From contig CAUYUJ010009835.1 in assembly GCA_963575745.1 (NCBI GenBank), forward strand, positions 10,001-74,000: a DNA stretch of 64,000 bases. The letters run 5' to 3'. The stretch comes from Prorocentrum cordatum (taxonomy: Eukaryota > Sar > Dinophyceae > Prorocentrales > Prorocentraceae). Below are positions 41,213 through 52,029 of the stretch, piece by piece; the stretch's first letter is position 1, and each line of letters opens with the position of its first letter. The notes beneath the pieces were generated by a model. The model ran no database searches. It saw nothing but the letters and a program-made list of their open reading frames with translations, and was not told where the DNA came from. The translations under genes and the position numbers were made by a program.

Positions 41213-42618
41213 GTTCTCTTCTGGGATGCGGGCGAGGAGCCGCGGAGGGACTGCGAGATGGGCGGCCGATCGACGGAGCTGCCCAGCATCCTGGCCCAGC
41301 ACCTGGCCCAGCATCCCCGCTGGTGGAAGAGCAGGTTGCCCAGCACCAGCGCCTTAAAGAAGTAGTCCATGGCCGTGGACCAGCAGAAGTAGAACACCGT
41401 GTGGGCACAGGCGACCAGCACCGCGGCGTCGACGAAGCGGCCCGCGGGGCCGCCATCGTCGGCGCCGAGGGTGCCGGCGGAGCCGAAGAGGGCCCAGAGC
41501 ACCGGCAGTACGTCCAGGGTAAGGTAGATGCAGCACTGCCACAGCACGTCCACCACCGCCCGCATGAGACCCCCGCAGTGCTCCCCGCGGAAGGCCGCGG
41601 GGCGGGCCGTGACCCGGAAGACGAGGGTGGCCGGAGGGTCCAGCTCCAGCTCCAGAATGTGGTCCCTGTGCTCCTTGTCGGCCATGCTCCCCTCGAGCAG
41701 CAGCTTGGAGCCCCGGGAGAGGAGCAGCTCGGAGCCGCGGCAGGCGCCTCTCTTCAGGGAGATGTCGTCCATCAGGGTGCCGTCATCGGCGACCGCGCGG
41801 TGGATCTTCTGTCTCTCGGCATCGCTGTTCACAGAGACGTGGTTGGTGCGCAGGGGCGGGAAGCTGCCCGGCCCCGCACCCTCGCAGCACAGAGTTCGGC
41901 GGTAGTCGATGAACATGTCGTCCTTGAGGCAGTCCTTGATCAACCACACCGCGCGCAGGGCGCAGCTCACGAACATCAGGCAATAGAGGAGGGTGTTCGC
42001 GAACGTGGCCAGCACGATCGCCCAGTGATCGACCTTCAGCAGTGGCACCTCTTGGCCCTGGCGTCGCTTCTCCATCTCCTGCGTCAGCTGCAGGAAGAGG
42101 CTCAGGAAGGTGGAGGCGGCCATGCCCACGATGATCGGGATGGCCATGACGAAGGCCCACGCGTGGTAGACCTTCAGGATGCGCACGAACCACGAGGCCC
42201 GAAGGTCCCGCACGGTGTGGAGGCTCCTCGCCTCCTCGGCGCTGCCCGCGGAGGATTGCGAGGTGGCCCTGTCCCACCCGAAGGCCGCTGCCGCTGCTGC
42301 GGCGCCGGGATCCGTGTCCAGGCTGGTCCTTGATGGGCCAATGTCCCACCACCACTGCCATTGGTAGGACGGGGGCGAAAGGAGGAGGGGGAGGACCTCC
42401 TTCTCCCCCTCCCCCTCCCCCTCCCCCTCCCCCTCCCCCTCCCCCTCCCCCTCCCCCTCCCCCTCCCCCTCCCCCTCCCCCTCCTCATGGCAGTGGTGGT
42501 GGAAGACCGGCCCATCCGTCCTGGCGCTGGTGCCGACCCTGCCCCTGCTCGCGCCCTCCTGGAGCAGCGCGCGCCGCAGCAGCTCCAGCGGGTTCGACAC
42601 TCTCGGCCTCGAGAACAT
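41195..42618 (-). CDS. Four-helix membrane protein, unrecognised, with one intron; 3' end uncertain
   Basis: The frame begins with ATG at 42618-42616 and continues to about 41195, where it meets the hairpin and microsatellite. Removing the intron at 42329-42520 gives about 416 residues. Hydrophobic segments lie at roughly 87-112, 134-162, 287-314 and 333-366. The loop between helices 2 and 3 is about 125 residues, soluble and charged (DCLKDDMFIDYRR, ELELDPPATLVFRV). Non-repetitive sequence, even codon use and helices with Trp/Tyr at their ends argue for a real gene. No family is recognised; a transporter, channel or receptor role would be guesswork. The unspliced frame is also open, because the intron is a multiple of three. 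The sequence before the ATG (CCCGAGCGAG) could be a trans-splicing acceptor. Confidence 0.65.
42329..42520 (-). other. Introner-like intron (GA-AG, 192 nt) with 30-nt inverted repeats
   Basis: In the sense direction exon 1 ends GCGCCAG and exon 2 begins GACCAGCC, with AGGAC duplicated at both junctions. The intron would start GACGGATGG and end CCCATCAAG. Its ends carry inverted arms GATGGGCC-6 nt-CCACCACCACTGCCAT (42332-42361 and 42486-42515), matching at 24 of 30 positions or better. The interior is a GGGGAG (CTCCCC) hexamer array at about 42394-42483. Dinoflagellate introns often use GA or GC donors, and introners with inverted repeats and short duplications are reported there. Unspliced, it would insert a Gly-Glu repeat of low complexity. 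Confidence 0.65.
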
Positions 42619-42639
42619 CTCGCTCGGGAACCGGGAGCG

Positions 42640-43070
42640 GCCCGGCGTGTGCGGCGAGGCGGACGATCGGCGGCGAGCCCGGGGGGGAAACGAGAAGGGG
42701 CGGTGAGAAAGGGGCGAACCTTCTCAAAAGGCTGGGAAGTCCCCGGGCCTTCCGAGGAGTTTTCGAAGCCCTCCCCGAAGATGCAGAAAGCTTCTGCCCG
42801 AAGGCTTCTGAGAGGTCCCACCGTCTTCTCGAAAGGCCCTCTACTTCTCACTTCCCCCCCTCGCTCGCCGCCGAGACGACACCGACGCGCGTCCGCACCC
42901 CGGCCACGCCGGCGAGCCCCCCGCCCCCGGCGCCTGCCAGCGCGCCTCCCCAACCACGCCGGCCTCGCCCGAAGGCGAGGCGCCCGCGCCGAAGCTGAAG
43001 ACCGGGAGGCCCTGAGATCCGACGCTGTGAAATAATTACTGCAGCGTCGCTCACAGTCACCACAGGAGCC
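42640..43070. other. GC-rich upstream region of the membrane-protein gene
   Basis: Composition-driven frames on both strands. Nothing recognisable. It probably contains the 5' region of the gene ending at 42618. Confidence 0.4.
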
Positions 43071-43290
43071 CCGGACCCCACCTGAGCGACGATCAGAAGC
43101 GGATCTTACGCGAGATGACGTACCGACCTTACGCGGTGGCTGAAGCGAGCCGCCCGCGCGGCACGCCACATTTGAAGCGAGGGCGCTTACGCGCGACCCT
43201 ATGCGGGCAGAGTACGCGCAGATGGGGCGCAGACGACCCCGTTTTTCTTTGTCGCTCACCTGCTTTCCTCGCCGCTCTTCGAGCCGGGCC
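43070..43290 (+). repeat. Dispersed repeat family F, copy 2
   Basis: Partner of 39880-40090. GATCCGACGCTGTGA (43016) just upstream is also near 39317, before copy 1. Confidence 0.7.
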
Positions 43291-43534
43291 GATCTGTGAG
43301 GGCCCCGGGGCCCGAAACGGGGCGGAGACGCCCGGCGCGAGCAACCGAAGCAGCAGCGACCAGAAGAGAACCACCCTCGCAAGCAGCACCCCGACGAGTG
43401 CAGCGGTGCAGTAAGCGCGCCCGAGGCGGGAGTCGAAGAGGGCAGAGCTGCTACTGCCCAGGGAGTTGGTTGGCAGACGCCAATTCTGGGAGTCGGGGGG
43501 GCCTCTCCTCCCCTGATCTGACCCGGACATCCGC

Positions 43535-43680
43535 CGATCTGTTTTTCCAATCCGCGGCTCCAGAGGTCCCTACCCCTTCCCCAGGGGTGTCTTTTCGTCT
43601 GGGAGTCGTTGGTGATGGCCCCCCGGGCCCGATGACGGGCCCCGGAGGCCGCAGTCCAGGAAAAAGCGCCGGCCGGATCT
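43535..43680 (+). repeat. Dispersed repeat family C, copy 2
   Basis: Partner of 8985-9130, same orientation. Confidence 0.65.
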
Positions 43681-43899
43681 CTGGGGAGGGCGGGGGGCGC
43701 CTGCGCGGGCCCGCTGCCCGCGGAGCCCACGGAGCCGGCGGAGCCCGCGGAGCCCGCGGAGTCGCGCCGCGGGCCGGGGAGGGCGGCGCCCTCGCCCGCC
43801 GCGGGCGGCGGCTCCACCTCGGGGCCCGCGGGGCCGGCGGCGCCCGCGGCGCCGGCGCTCCCCGTGGAGCGGCGGCCCCGCCTCGGCGGGGCCGGCCTC

Positions 43900-44108
<209 letters not shown>

Positions 44109-44504
44109 CGGCGGTCCCAGAGCTCGGTGGCCATGTCGCGCTGGGCGCGCGCGGCCTCTCCCCTCAGACCCGGGCGTTGCAGCTTGCCTCGCGACGGGCG
44201 TTCCCGCCCCGTTTCGGGCGTCGGGGCCATCACGAATCGAGCCGGCTCGAGACGTGACGCAGAAAGATGGGGTCCGGGGCTGCGGCGGTGATTCTCTGCG
44301 CTGCGGAATCCTTTCGGCAACGTCAGGCAGGTCTGAGGGCCCACGGGAGGCGGGGAAAAACGTGGGCCCTGGCGGGCCCCGCGGCGGGCGCGGGCCCGAG
44401 CCCGAGTGGCCAGGCGTACGGAGGAGCAGCAGGGCAGAGCACGGCGCGGCACGAGGCCCCTCCGGGGTTGTGGCCGTCGCGATGGCGCCGCGCGCGTTCG
44501 CCTT

Positions 44505-45000
44505 ACGAGTGCGCAAGAAGTTTCAAGGATGGAGGGCGGGGCGTTTTCGAAATGTGGTGCTCGCCTTAGCGCCGCGCACATTCGTTCAAACAGTTCGCTA
44601 GAAGTTCAAGGATGGAGGGTGGGTCGTTTTCGAAATGTGGTTATCGCATTAGTGCCGCGTACATTCGTCGTAACAGTTTGCGCGAGTTTGACACATTCTG
44701 ACGGTTGACTTCCAAAAAACGCGGCAGTCACGCTGATTCGGGGTGTTGAAATCCCAGACATGGCAGTCTGGCACGATTCAGGATCGCCAGGACGCAATGG
44801 TAGCGTTGATTCGCGGCTTTGGAGTCCCAGAAATGGTGCTCTGGCATGGTTGAAGATTTTCAGACGCTTGTCTTCCAACGGGGCACACCTCGCAGTGAAA
44901 ATAGTTCCTTCTGGGGACCTGTGAAGAGAGACCTAGAGGGAGGGAACATGACAGCATCATTGATGAGTCTTGGGTTTAAGCTGGCTCTCGTCCTCCCCCT
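44505..45000 (+). repeat. Dispersed composite repeat G, copy 1
   Basis: Two tandem units of about 90 bp (44518-44600 and 44605-44690), each GGATGGAGGG.GG..CGTTTTCGAAATGTGG and GC.GCGCACATTCGT. A CACGCTGATTC..GG.GTTG segment (44738 on) and a GACCTGTGAAGAGAGAC...CATTGATGAGTCTTGGGT segment (44918-44980) follow. The same succession occurs at 58330-59190. Confidence 0.75.
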
Positions 45001-45129
45001 CCTCCTGCTGATCCTGCTCCTCCGCCTTCCCCGCCCCTCCGTTCCCCTGCCCCCCACCACTCACTGGCCCTCATCCTCGCGCTCCCCCTCCACGTCATCT
45101 TCTGGATCCTCCCCCCTCACCCTTACTAC

Positions 45130-46045
45130 GTAAGAGCTTGAGATGTGGGAGGAAGGAGGTTGATGAGGACGAGGACAGTGATAAGGATCAAGTAGAATGA
45201 GGGTGAGGAAGGATCTGCATGAGGCAGCAAATATTTCTCACAGACGTGATCATTCTCCGTGCCTAGCTGCGCCGGGTTCCAATGAGGCCGCCGAACCAGA
45301 AATTGATTGACAGTAAGCGTGCATCAAGAGATGGCATTGGGTGAGTGGGAAAGCGGCATCAGGTGTCAAAGCGGACCAAGCACATGTGCCACGTAAGGAA
45401 AGTAGGAGGCGACAACAAAAAAGCTGGGCGAGAAGACCCGAGAAGAGGAGGCGCAGAGAAGAGGGAGGAAGATGCGCAAGAACACATCTGCAACGGATGT
45501 GCGTTGGCGACGACAAAAAAGTAATTTACCCGGACAGTGGAACCAGAACTGCGGCGCTGGCCGGGGGGGAGGGACAACGACAAATAATGAAAAGCACCTG
45601 TCTGGAACACGCAGGCAAGACGCATTCACCGATGTCCGATGTGGCAGCGAAGCCATGCGCGCTGACTCACGGAGAAAACCGTGGCCATGCATGGTGCGTG
45701 CTTCGCCTTATCCCGTTGTTGGGAGCCTAATTGCCAGACGCAGTCAATCCCTCACCGCATGCGCCTCGCTAACCAACGCCCTCCACACGTCACGAGCACC
45801 GCATACTGACCGCGCGCCACCACTAGAATAATAGCCGACATGGCATAAATATAAACGTTTCACGGTCGGTACAGTCCCTTCGGTCGGCACTCGACCCCCC
45901 TTGCCCAGCGAGCCTAGCGCGCGCTCTGGGGGCGGCGCTGGATGCACCTTTCGAGGGGTCCATCGCCCACTCGAGAAATCAGCGTGAACCGTCGCAACTT
46001 TCTGCTTATGCCGTCTTCCTTCTTCGAGCCTCACAAACGTTGTTC
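45130..46045. other. Region without a recognisable gene
   Basis: Mixed composition and several frames of 100-130 codons on both strands, none with a domain or motif I recognise. Confidence 0.5.
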
Positions 46046-46047
46046 TT

Positions 46048-46295
46048 TTGGAGGTCGCTGGGGGGTGGGGGGCATCGTTGTTTCCAAGGCCAGATCCCAT
46101 CACACTCCACCGGCGCGCTGGATCCGTCAACAGCAATCATTCAGACCCCGATTCGCACGAGGATCGGATCTCAGGCTTGCTCTTACCGACGATGAGGCTG
46201 CTCAGATGTGCTCTGAATCTACAAGCATCACCCCCTCCTCCGTGGCACCGGAAACACAGATCGCGCCCGCTGCCCCTCAGCGAGATTCAAGTTTC
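46048..46295 (+). repeat. Dispersed repeat family E, copy 2
   Basis: Partner of 36285-36535, same orientation. Confidence 0.8.
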
Positions 46296-46533
46296 TTCTA
46301 CGCCAAGCAGAAACAAATACTGCCCATGCAGATCAGCGATCCCTCGTGATCGGTCGGCCGGCACTCGCCAGCCTTCCCAACGCGCGAACACACGATGGAT
46401 CGCCGCGCGCAGGACGTGCTTGCTACCACTGCCCGCGCTCTCAAATCAGAAGAAGACCCCCAATGGCCCAGGCGTCCCCGGGCCATACGGGGGCCTGGCC
46501 CTAGACCAGAAACCAAAACCAAAACCGGACCAG

Positions 46534-46735
46534 GACGAGGAATGAGGATACCACGGCCCGCCGCGGAACCCGGGACCCGGGACAAGAACGAGGAATGAGG
46601 ATACCAGGACGAGGAATGAGGATACCACGGGACGAGGAATGAGGATACCCTGGGCCAGACCCGGGAACCGGACCAGGACGAGGCATGAGGATACCACGGC
46701 CCACCGCGGAACCCGGGACCAGAACCCCGAGGTCC
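46534..46735 (+). repeat. GACGAGGAATGAGGATACC repeats
   Basis: Five copies of GA(C)GAGG(A/C)ATGAGGATACC between 46534 and 46703, with a longer unit GGCCC.CCGCGGAACCCGGGAC present near 46553 and 46700. Confidence 0.85.
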
Positions 46736-46889
46736 AGGGCCCCCTCCCGCTGTGACGGGTGTGGGGCCCCACTGTGGTGCCTCTGGGCCAGGGGAAGGGT
46801 TTGTGAGAGAAGGGTTGACCCAAGGGCCGACCCCCTCCCGAGTATCCGTCGATCTGACGCACCTTGCGAGCCGCAAGGGGGCAGCGGTA

Positions 46890-47220
46890 CTTAAAAAGAG
46901 GAGGAGCAGGAGGAGGAGGAAGAAGGAGGAAGGAGGAGGAGGAAGGGGGGAGGAGGCAGGAGGAGGAGGAGAAAGGAGGAGGAGGAGGAGGAGGAGGGGG
47001 GAGGAGGAAGGAGGAGGGGACATGAGGAGGATTGAGCGGAGAGGAGTAGGAGGAAGGAGGAGGAGGAGGAGGAGGAGGAGGAGGGAGGAGGAGAATTGAG
47101 GAGGAGGAGGAGGAGGAGGAGGAGGAGGAGGAGGACGAGGAGGAGGAGGAGGACGAGGAGGAGGAGGAGGAGGAAGAGCAGGAGGGAGTAACGGGAGGAG
47201 GAAGGAGGAGGAAGGAGGGA
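46890..47220. repeat. GGA/AGG triplet tract
   Basis: Nearly pure purine on the plus strand for over 300 bp. Confidence 0.95.
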
Positions 47221-47399
47221 TGATTCAGAAGGGGAGGAGGCAGGAGGACGCGAGAGGAGGGACGGAGGGCGGCCGCCAGGGCCCCGCCCAGGGCCCGGGC
47301 GAGCGGCGGCGGCTGGCGCCGCTGTGCTGGGCGAGCGGCGGCGCCCGCCGCCAGGTGTGCGGCAAGGCTCGTGGCCAAGCCGTACGGTCGACCCGCCGA

Positions 47400-47560
47400 T
47401 CATAAAGACGCACGAGAGGGACGGACCCCACGTGGAATGGCCGCACGATAACAAGGATGGACCCCAACGATAAGACGGACCCCCCAGACGGACCCCACGA
47501 GGACCCCCCAACGATCATGTGAACCCCATGTGGGAGGGCTCCAGAAGGATGTACACCGAC
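47400..47560. repeat. Degenerate GGACCCC / ACGATAA words
   Basis: Repeated GACGGACCCCACG and CCAACGATAA/CATG words at irregular spacing of 20-40 bp. Confidence 0.5.
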
Positions 47561-47637
47561 GATAATGAGGACGCACGAGAAGGGCCTTGGAAGCCCATGC
47601 GGACACTTTGCGAGCGGGGCGCGGCCACCGGAGAAGC

Positions 47638-47980
47638 GGCCAAGGATGGGCCGAAGGGGAAGGACGCAAGGGTGACCTTGGAGAGAGTTGCTCATCCTTA
47701 CTACGCGGGTTGACTGTAAACTTCAATGCCCTGGGCTTCGATGTGAAAGCTCGGAGGGTTCCTGGGCCCTGCAGTCAAAACTGACAGTGAGGATGCGCGA
47801 AAAGGACGCGAGCCCCTCGAGCGCCCGTGTCGAGGTTCTTAGAACGGGGCTGGCAATCGAGAGTGGTTAGGGGTGGACCGAAGAGAAGATGACCGAAGAG
47901 GCGCGGATGCGAGGGTGTCCTTGGGAAGTCGACTCGATCATCCGTACTACCAGTGTTGACTGTAACCTCAATTGACGGCT
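47638..47980 (+). repeat. Tandem duplication of a 90-bp segment
   Basis: 47638-47730 and 47872-47978 share GGA.GA.GCGAGGGTG.CCTTGG, then CTCATC.TACTAC and GTTGACTGTAA.CT.CAAT; about 240 bp apart and about 75% identical. They may be two units of a longer, older tandem array. Confidence 0.55.
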
Positions 47981-48164
47981 TACCGCCAGCACCTGGCTTG
48001 GGAGTCGCGCGCGCGCCAAAAACTCGCCGGCACGGGCGCGCGGCTCCCCTCCGGGCAGCCTCGCAGTCCCGGAGGATGTTCCGCCTCGGCGCGCGAGCCC
48101 GCGCGGCGGCCGCCCCCCCACCGCCAGGCCAGTCGCGGGCCGTTCTGGAACGTCTGCGCGGTCG

Positions 48165-48375
48165 GAGGAGGAGGAGGAGAAGGAGGAGGAGGAGGAGGAC
48201 GAGGAGGAGGAGGAGGAGGACGAGGAGGAGGAGGAGGGCGAGGAGGAGGAGGACGAGGAGGAGGAGGAGGAGGAGGACGAGGAGGAGGAGGAGGAGGAGG
48301 AGGACGAGGAGGAGGAGGAGGAGGAGGAGGAGGAGGAGGAGGAGGATTGTCATGGATGGAGGAGGAGGAGGAGGA
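48165..48375. repeat. GGA/GAC triplet array
   Basis: GGA triplets with regular GAC substitutions. Poly-Gly, Arg or Leu frames only. Confidence 0.95.
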
Positions 48376-48904
48376 CCGTTGTCATGGATGTACCCTTCGG
48401 CCGTGGGTCGGGCTCACACACCTCAGCCCCTAGGGGAGCGGGGTCTGGCCGATGCTGCGAGAAGCCTGCCAAGCGGCCTAAAGCGGGGGGCGGAGGACAG
48501 CAATGATATTCAGGTGCTTAGTGAGGAACACCGGTCGGCGCTCCACCTCTATATCGCCTTCTCTGTCCACTGCCCCCTCCTCACCCTATGCCCTCTGGTG
48601 ATCTGGTCAAATCCGGGCTCCTACAGGGTGACAACCCAAGTCGGGGAAGCGAACTTGCCTCCGCAGTGGTCCGCACACATACTGAGTCTGTTGCCGTGCG
48701 CTGGCCAAAGGTTCCCCTCAGGGGAGCAATCGGACCCTTAATGAGTCCGCGCGCCTCCCTGCCGCTGAATTTGAGCTCCAGGTACGGCCAAACCAGCCTC
48801 AGTGCACTGGTAAGCTGCCCAACTCACCGGTGTTCTCTCCAGGCACGGCCGAGAGCCACCCGTGGGGAAAGCCCGACATCATGACGGGCGAGACGCGAGC
48901 ACGA

Positions 48905-49030
48905 CAGCGCGACTCATGAGGGGTACAGTACCCAGCGTGAGGGGTCAACGCATGAGAGGTGCAATCCCCAGCGTGAAGGGTCAACGCACGAGGTAAGGGG
49001 GACCAACTCCCCAGCATGAGGGGTCACCTT
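48905..49030. repeat. Three degenerate copies of a 45-bp unit
   Basis: CCCCAGCGTGA.GGGTCAACGCA-type units at about 48930, 48968 and 49008. Flanks 48380-48900 and 49030-49250 show no recognised gene. Confidence 0.65.
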
Positions 49031-49254
49031 TCTGTACCGCTTTGGCGTGGCTGGGGAATGGCGTTTGCACCAGCCCCACAAGGACGAATTGGCTGCCCAG
49101 GTTAGCGGTGGTAGCACGCGGGGAGGGCTGCCAATGCATGGCAAAGCATGCCTGACCTGATCTCAAGTCGCTGTAGTCATCGTTACAGACTCGTCGCCAG
49201 CGTCACCGTCACTGCTGCCGCCTTTCGGCTGCCGTCTCCCGTCGCTCGCAGCTG

Positions 49255-49313
49255 GGAGGGATCACTTTTGAGAAAACTGCAGTAACGCAGAAATGATCAA
49301 AAGTGATACCTCC
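49255..49313. other. Inverted repeat with 17-bp arms
   Basis: GGAGGGATCACTTTTGA (49255-49271) and TCAAAAGTGATACCTCC (49297-49313) pair at 16 of 17 positions around a 25-nt loop that itself contains CTGCAGTAACGCAG. Confidence 0.85.
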
Positions 49314-49533
49314 TGGTTTTCAGCCGAAGAGAGCGGGAGGGCCGCTCGCTCGGCAGGAGGCCGTGCCTCCCTGCTCTCCGTCCTCCGTCCTTTTCACTCC
49401 TCCACTCCGTCGAGGAGGACAACCCCGCCGCGCCCCAGCGGGAGCCCAGGGGGGACCGAACGAGCCCCAGATGTCGAGCTCACATGCCTAATGCAGACAT
49501 CGGGAGGCGGGGCCTTGATACCCGAAAACAGGC

Positions 49534-49581
49534 CCGCGCCAAAACAGTCACCCAAGGCCCTTGGTGACTGTTTTGGCGCGG
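49534..49581. other. Perfect 19-bp hairpin
   Basis: CCGCGCCAAAACAGTCACC (49534-49552), a 10-nt loop CAAGGCCCTT, then its exact reverse complement (49563-49581). Function unknown: a MITE-like relic, an RNA structure or a protein-binding site are all possible. Confidence 0.9.
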
Positions 49582-50330
49582 CGGCTTTTGGCCGCATCGA
49601 TAGCGTATGTTGTATCAGCATAGCGTCTGTTGTAGCAACATGTAGCAGCAGCTAGCTTGAGTGTATTCGCGTGTAATAAACGGGCAATCTTGACACCCAA
49701 AGCGGGCGGACAAATCGTGCCCCCCCCTCCGGAGCACGAGGGCGGAAACCGTGACACCACCGGTCCTCGATGATACGAGACGGGTGCTACACGTATGCCT
49801 CCCCTGCTGCTGCGCGCTGCTACAATGCTGCGCGCTGACATGCAATATTTATGCCGCGGCTCGTGCACGACATGCACGCGCGTACACCACCATGCGCAGG
49901 ACCAAGAAGAGGCCCACCCCGAAGGGGGTGAGCCCTCACGACGACACAACACATCCTACCCACAGATCCCCCACCTTGGTCGGCTGCGCGCGGTGCTGCT
50001 AGCGAGCTGATCCAGTCGAATCAGCGGGCCGGGGCCTAACTGCGAACTTGCTGAGCAGTGGTCCGTAGCCCCCGACCCTAACAATTACAACAACAACAAC
50101 AACAACAACAACAATCACTTTACCCGAACGCTCAGTGTTCTCACCAGTGCCAGGGTTTTCATGCGACGCCAGCCAATACCCCCACTTTGTGGGGGGGCAG
50201 TGCAAGCTCTACCAAATATCCACACGACTCTTCGCCACCACCCACACCCAGCTTCCCGCCCTATGACGTTCGGACACTTCACTTCGTGGCCTGCGGACGA
50301 CCGTGGCTACTACACTGGCGTGGAGTACAC

Positions 50331-50412
50331 ACCCACAGAAGTTGTTAAGCCTACGTTCGTACACCCACAGAAGTTGTTAAGCCTTGTTAACCCACAGAAG
50401 TTGTTAAGCCTT
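50331..50412 (+). repeat. CACCCACAGAAGTTGTTAAGCC tandem copies
   Basis: Three or four near-identical copies of ACCCACAGAAGTTGTTAAGC at about 50331, 50363 and 50390. ATGATACACATGATAC repeats follow at about 50445-50475. Confidence 0.85.
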
Positions 50413-50539
50413 CCACAGAACATCTGTTGCATATGATGCATATGGTACATGATACACATGATACACATGATACGTACTCACAAGATAGTTGATCACATCT
50501 TTAGGGCAAATTCCTGAGGGATGTGGGAATACACAAGAG

Positions 50540-50765
50540 AGAGAGGATATGGTTGTCCCGATGGTTGTCTCGATGGTTGTCCCGATGGTTGTCCTGATGG
50601 TTGTGGTTGTCCCGATCGTTGTCCCGATGATTGTCCCGATGGTTGTCCTGATGGTTGTGCTTGTCCCGATCGTTGTCCCGATGACTGTCCCGATGATTGC
50701 CCCGATGGTTGTCCCGATGGTTGTTCCGATGGTTGTCCCGATGGTTGTCCCGATGGTTGTGAGCG
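50540..50765 (+). repeat. CCCGATGGTTGT 12-bp satellite
   Basis: About 18 copies of CCCGATGGTTGT with variants (GATCGTTGT, GATGATTGT, TGATGGTTGT). One frame reads Cys-Pro-Asp-Gly repeats; it has no support as a protein. Confidence 0.95.
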
Positions 50766-52029
50766 ATGCCGGATCCTCACGCCCCCCGCCGGAGGAGGAG
50801 GAGGAGGAGGAGCAGGACAAGGAGGAAAGGAGAGAAGAGAGAGGAGGGGCGGGAACGGCGCTTGCACGCCCACCCACCGTCTTTTCCCCGCCGCGGCTCT
50901 AAAGAGACGAGTTCGTGTGCTCGTCATCTTCTGGCATACGCCCGTCCCTGATGGCACGGATGGGGCGCAATGCTGCCAGCTGGGCTCCTGGCAGAAATAC
51001 ATCAGGGGCCAAGTGTCCAAGCATGGTGCCGATACGCCTCCTCACGGATACATCGCCCGTGCGTGCGAGGGGCGCCAATACCGCCAGGACGCCCTGGACA
51101 TGCGCCGGCATACGCAGATCCACCTGGTAATCCATGACATTGCCATACTGGGACTGCCAACAGGTGCTAAAATTCTTAAGAAGCCCAATGGTTTTTGGAG
51201 ATTTCGGCGTGCGCGCGCGAAGAAAAAACGAATGTGTCCCGCATGGTATTATTTGACAGGGATGATGGCCCTGGCAGGTGCGCAACCGTTGTCGCAGAAG
51301 TTCGAAAAAGTTGCTCGCAAAAGCCCGTTTGACAGAAATGTTTAAAAAGTGTTGGGTTTCCTACGAATCCGCAAGAGCGCGCGGGATGAGATTTTGACAA
51401 TTTTTTGTTGAAAAACCATTGGTTTTTTGATGTTTTAATGTTAAAATCGCTGCGAACACTAAGGTTTTGGAAGGATTTCGTCTTGCGCGCGCGAATGTCC
51501 ACTTTACCTTATTTTTTGCAAGGGATTCTTGAAATTTGATTATATTAGAACAAGAAATGTCATTTTCTATTGTTTTTTGCAAGGGAAAGCGGATTACAAC
51601 AAAACAACCGGATCCTGTACACACCCTCTTTTCTGAGGCTTCCTCACGAAAATGATGAAAATGTAGCTGCGGCCTAGGCGGCGCAGGGGGGGCGCGCACC
51701 AGGGGGCCCAACAATAATTATTCTTTAGAATAAATAATGTTCAACAACAACAACAACAAAAAATTGCAGCGAGCAGGATTTGAGAAAATGATCCAGTCGA
51801 ATCAGCGGGCCGGGGGCTACTACGAACTTGCTGCGCAGTGGTCCGTAGCCCCCGACCCTGTTGCCCCCCCCCCCCGTGGCCACACAAAAGACCACGTTTG
51901 CTGGTGTCGCCCCAGCTGCCTAACCCCTGGGGCGTTGAAAAGGTGCTCTTCGGGCGTGCGCCGTGCGGCGCACGCCCTTACCAGCGCCCCATGCGTCCTT
52001 TCCAACACCCGCCCCAGGGGCTGCGGCAG

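Larger units (their letters stand above)
50008..51859 (+). mobile_element. Duplicated element D, copy 2, with flanking 72-bp direct repeats
   Basis: Direct repeats 50008-50079 and 51789-51859 (TGATCCAGTCGAATCAGCGG ... GTCCGTAGCCCCCGACCCT) match at about 90%. Inside are an AAC array (50085-50114), part A (50136-50312), a segment of about 890 bp absent from copy 1 (50313-51204), part B (51205-51748) and another AAC array (51740-51765). The 890-bp segment holds the 50331-50412, 50540-50765 and 50765-51180 stretches. Its 3' end has a minus-strand frame near 51180-50900 (MRIGTM-like, no domain). Part B is almost identical to 30194-30736. Confidence 0.7.

Noticed and set aside
50060-50080. CCGTAGCC as the start of a spliced leader
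   Set aside because: Only eight bases match; the rest (CCCGACCC) does not.
50521-50765. Cys-Pro-Asp-Gly repeat protein
   Set aside because: Explained by the 12-bp satellite; other frames are equally open and there is no flanking coding sequence.
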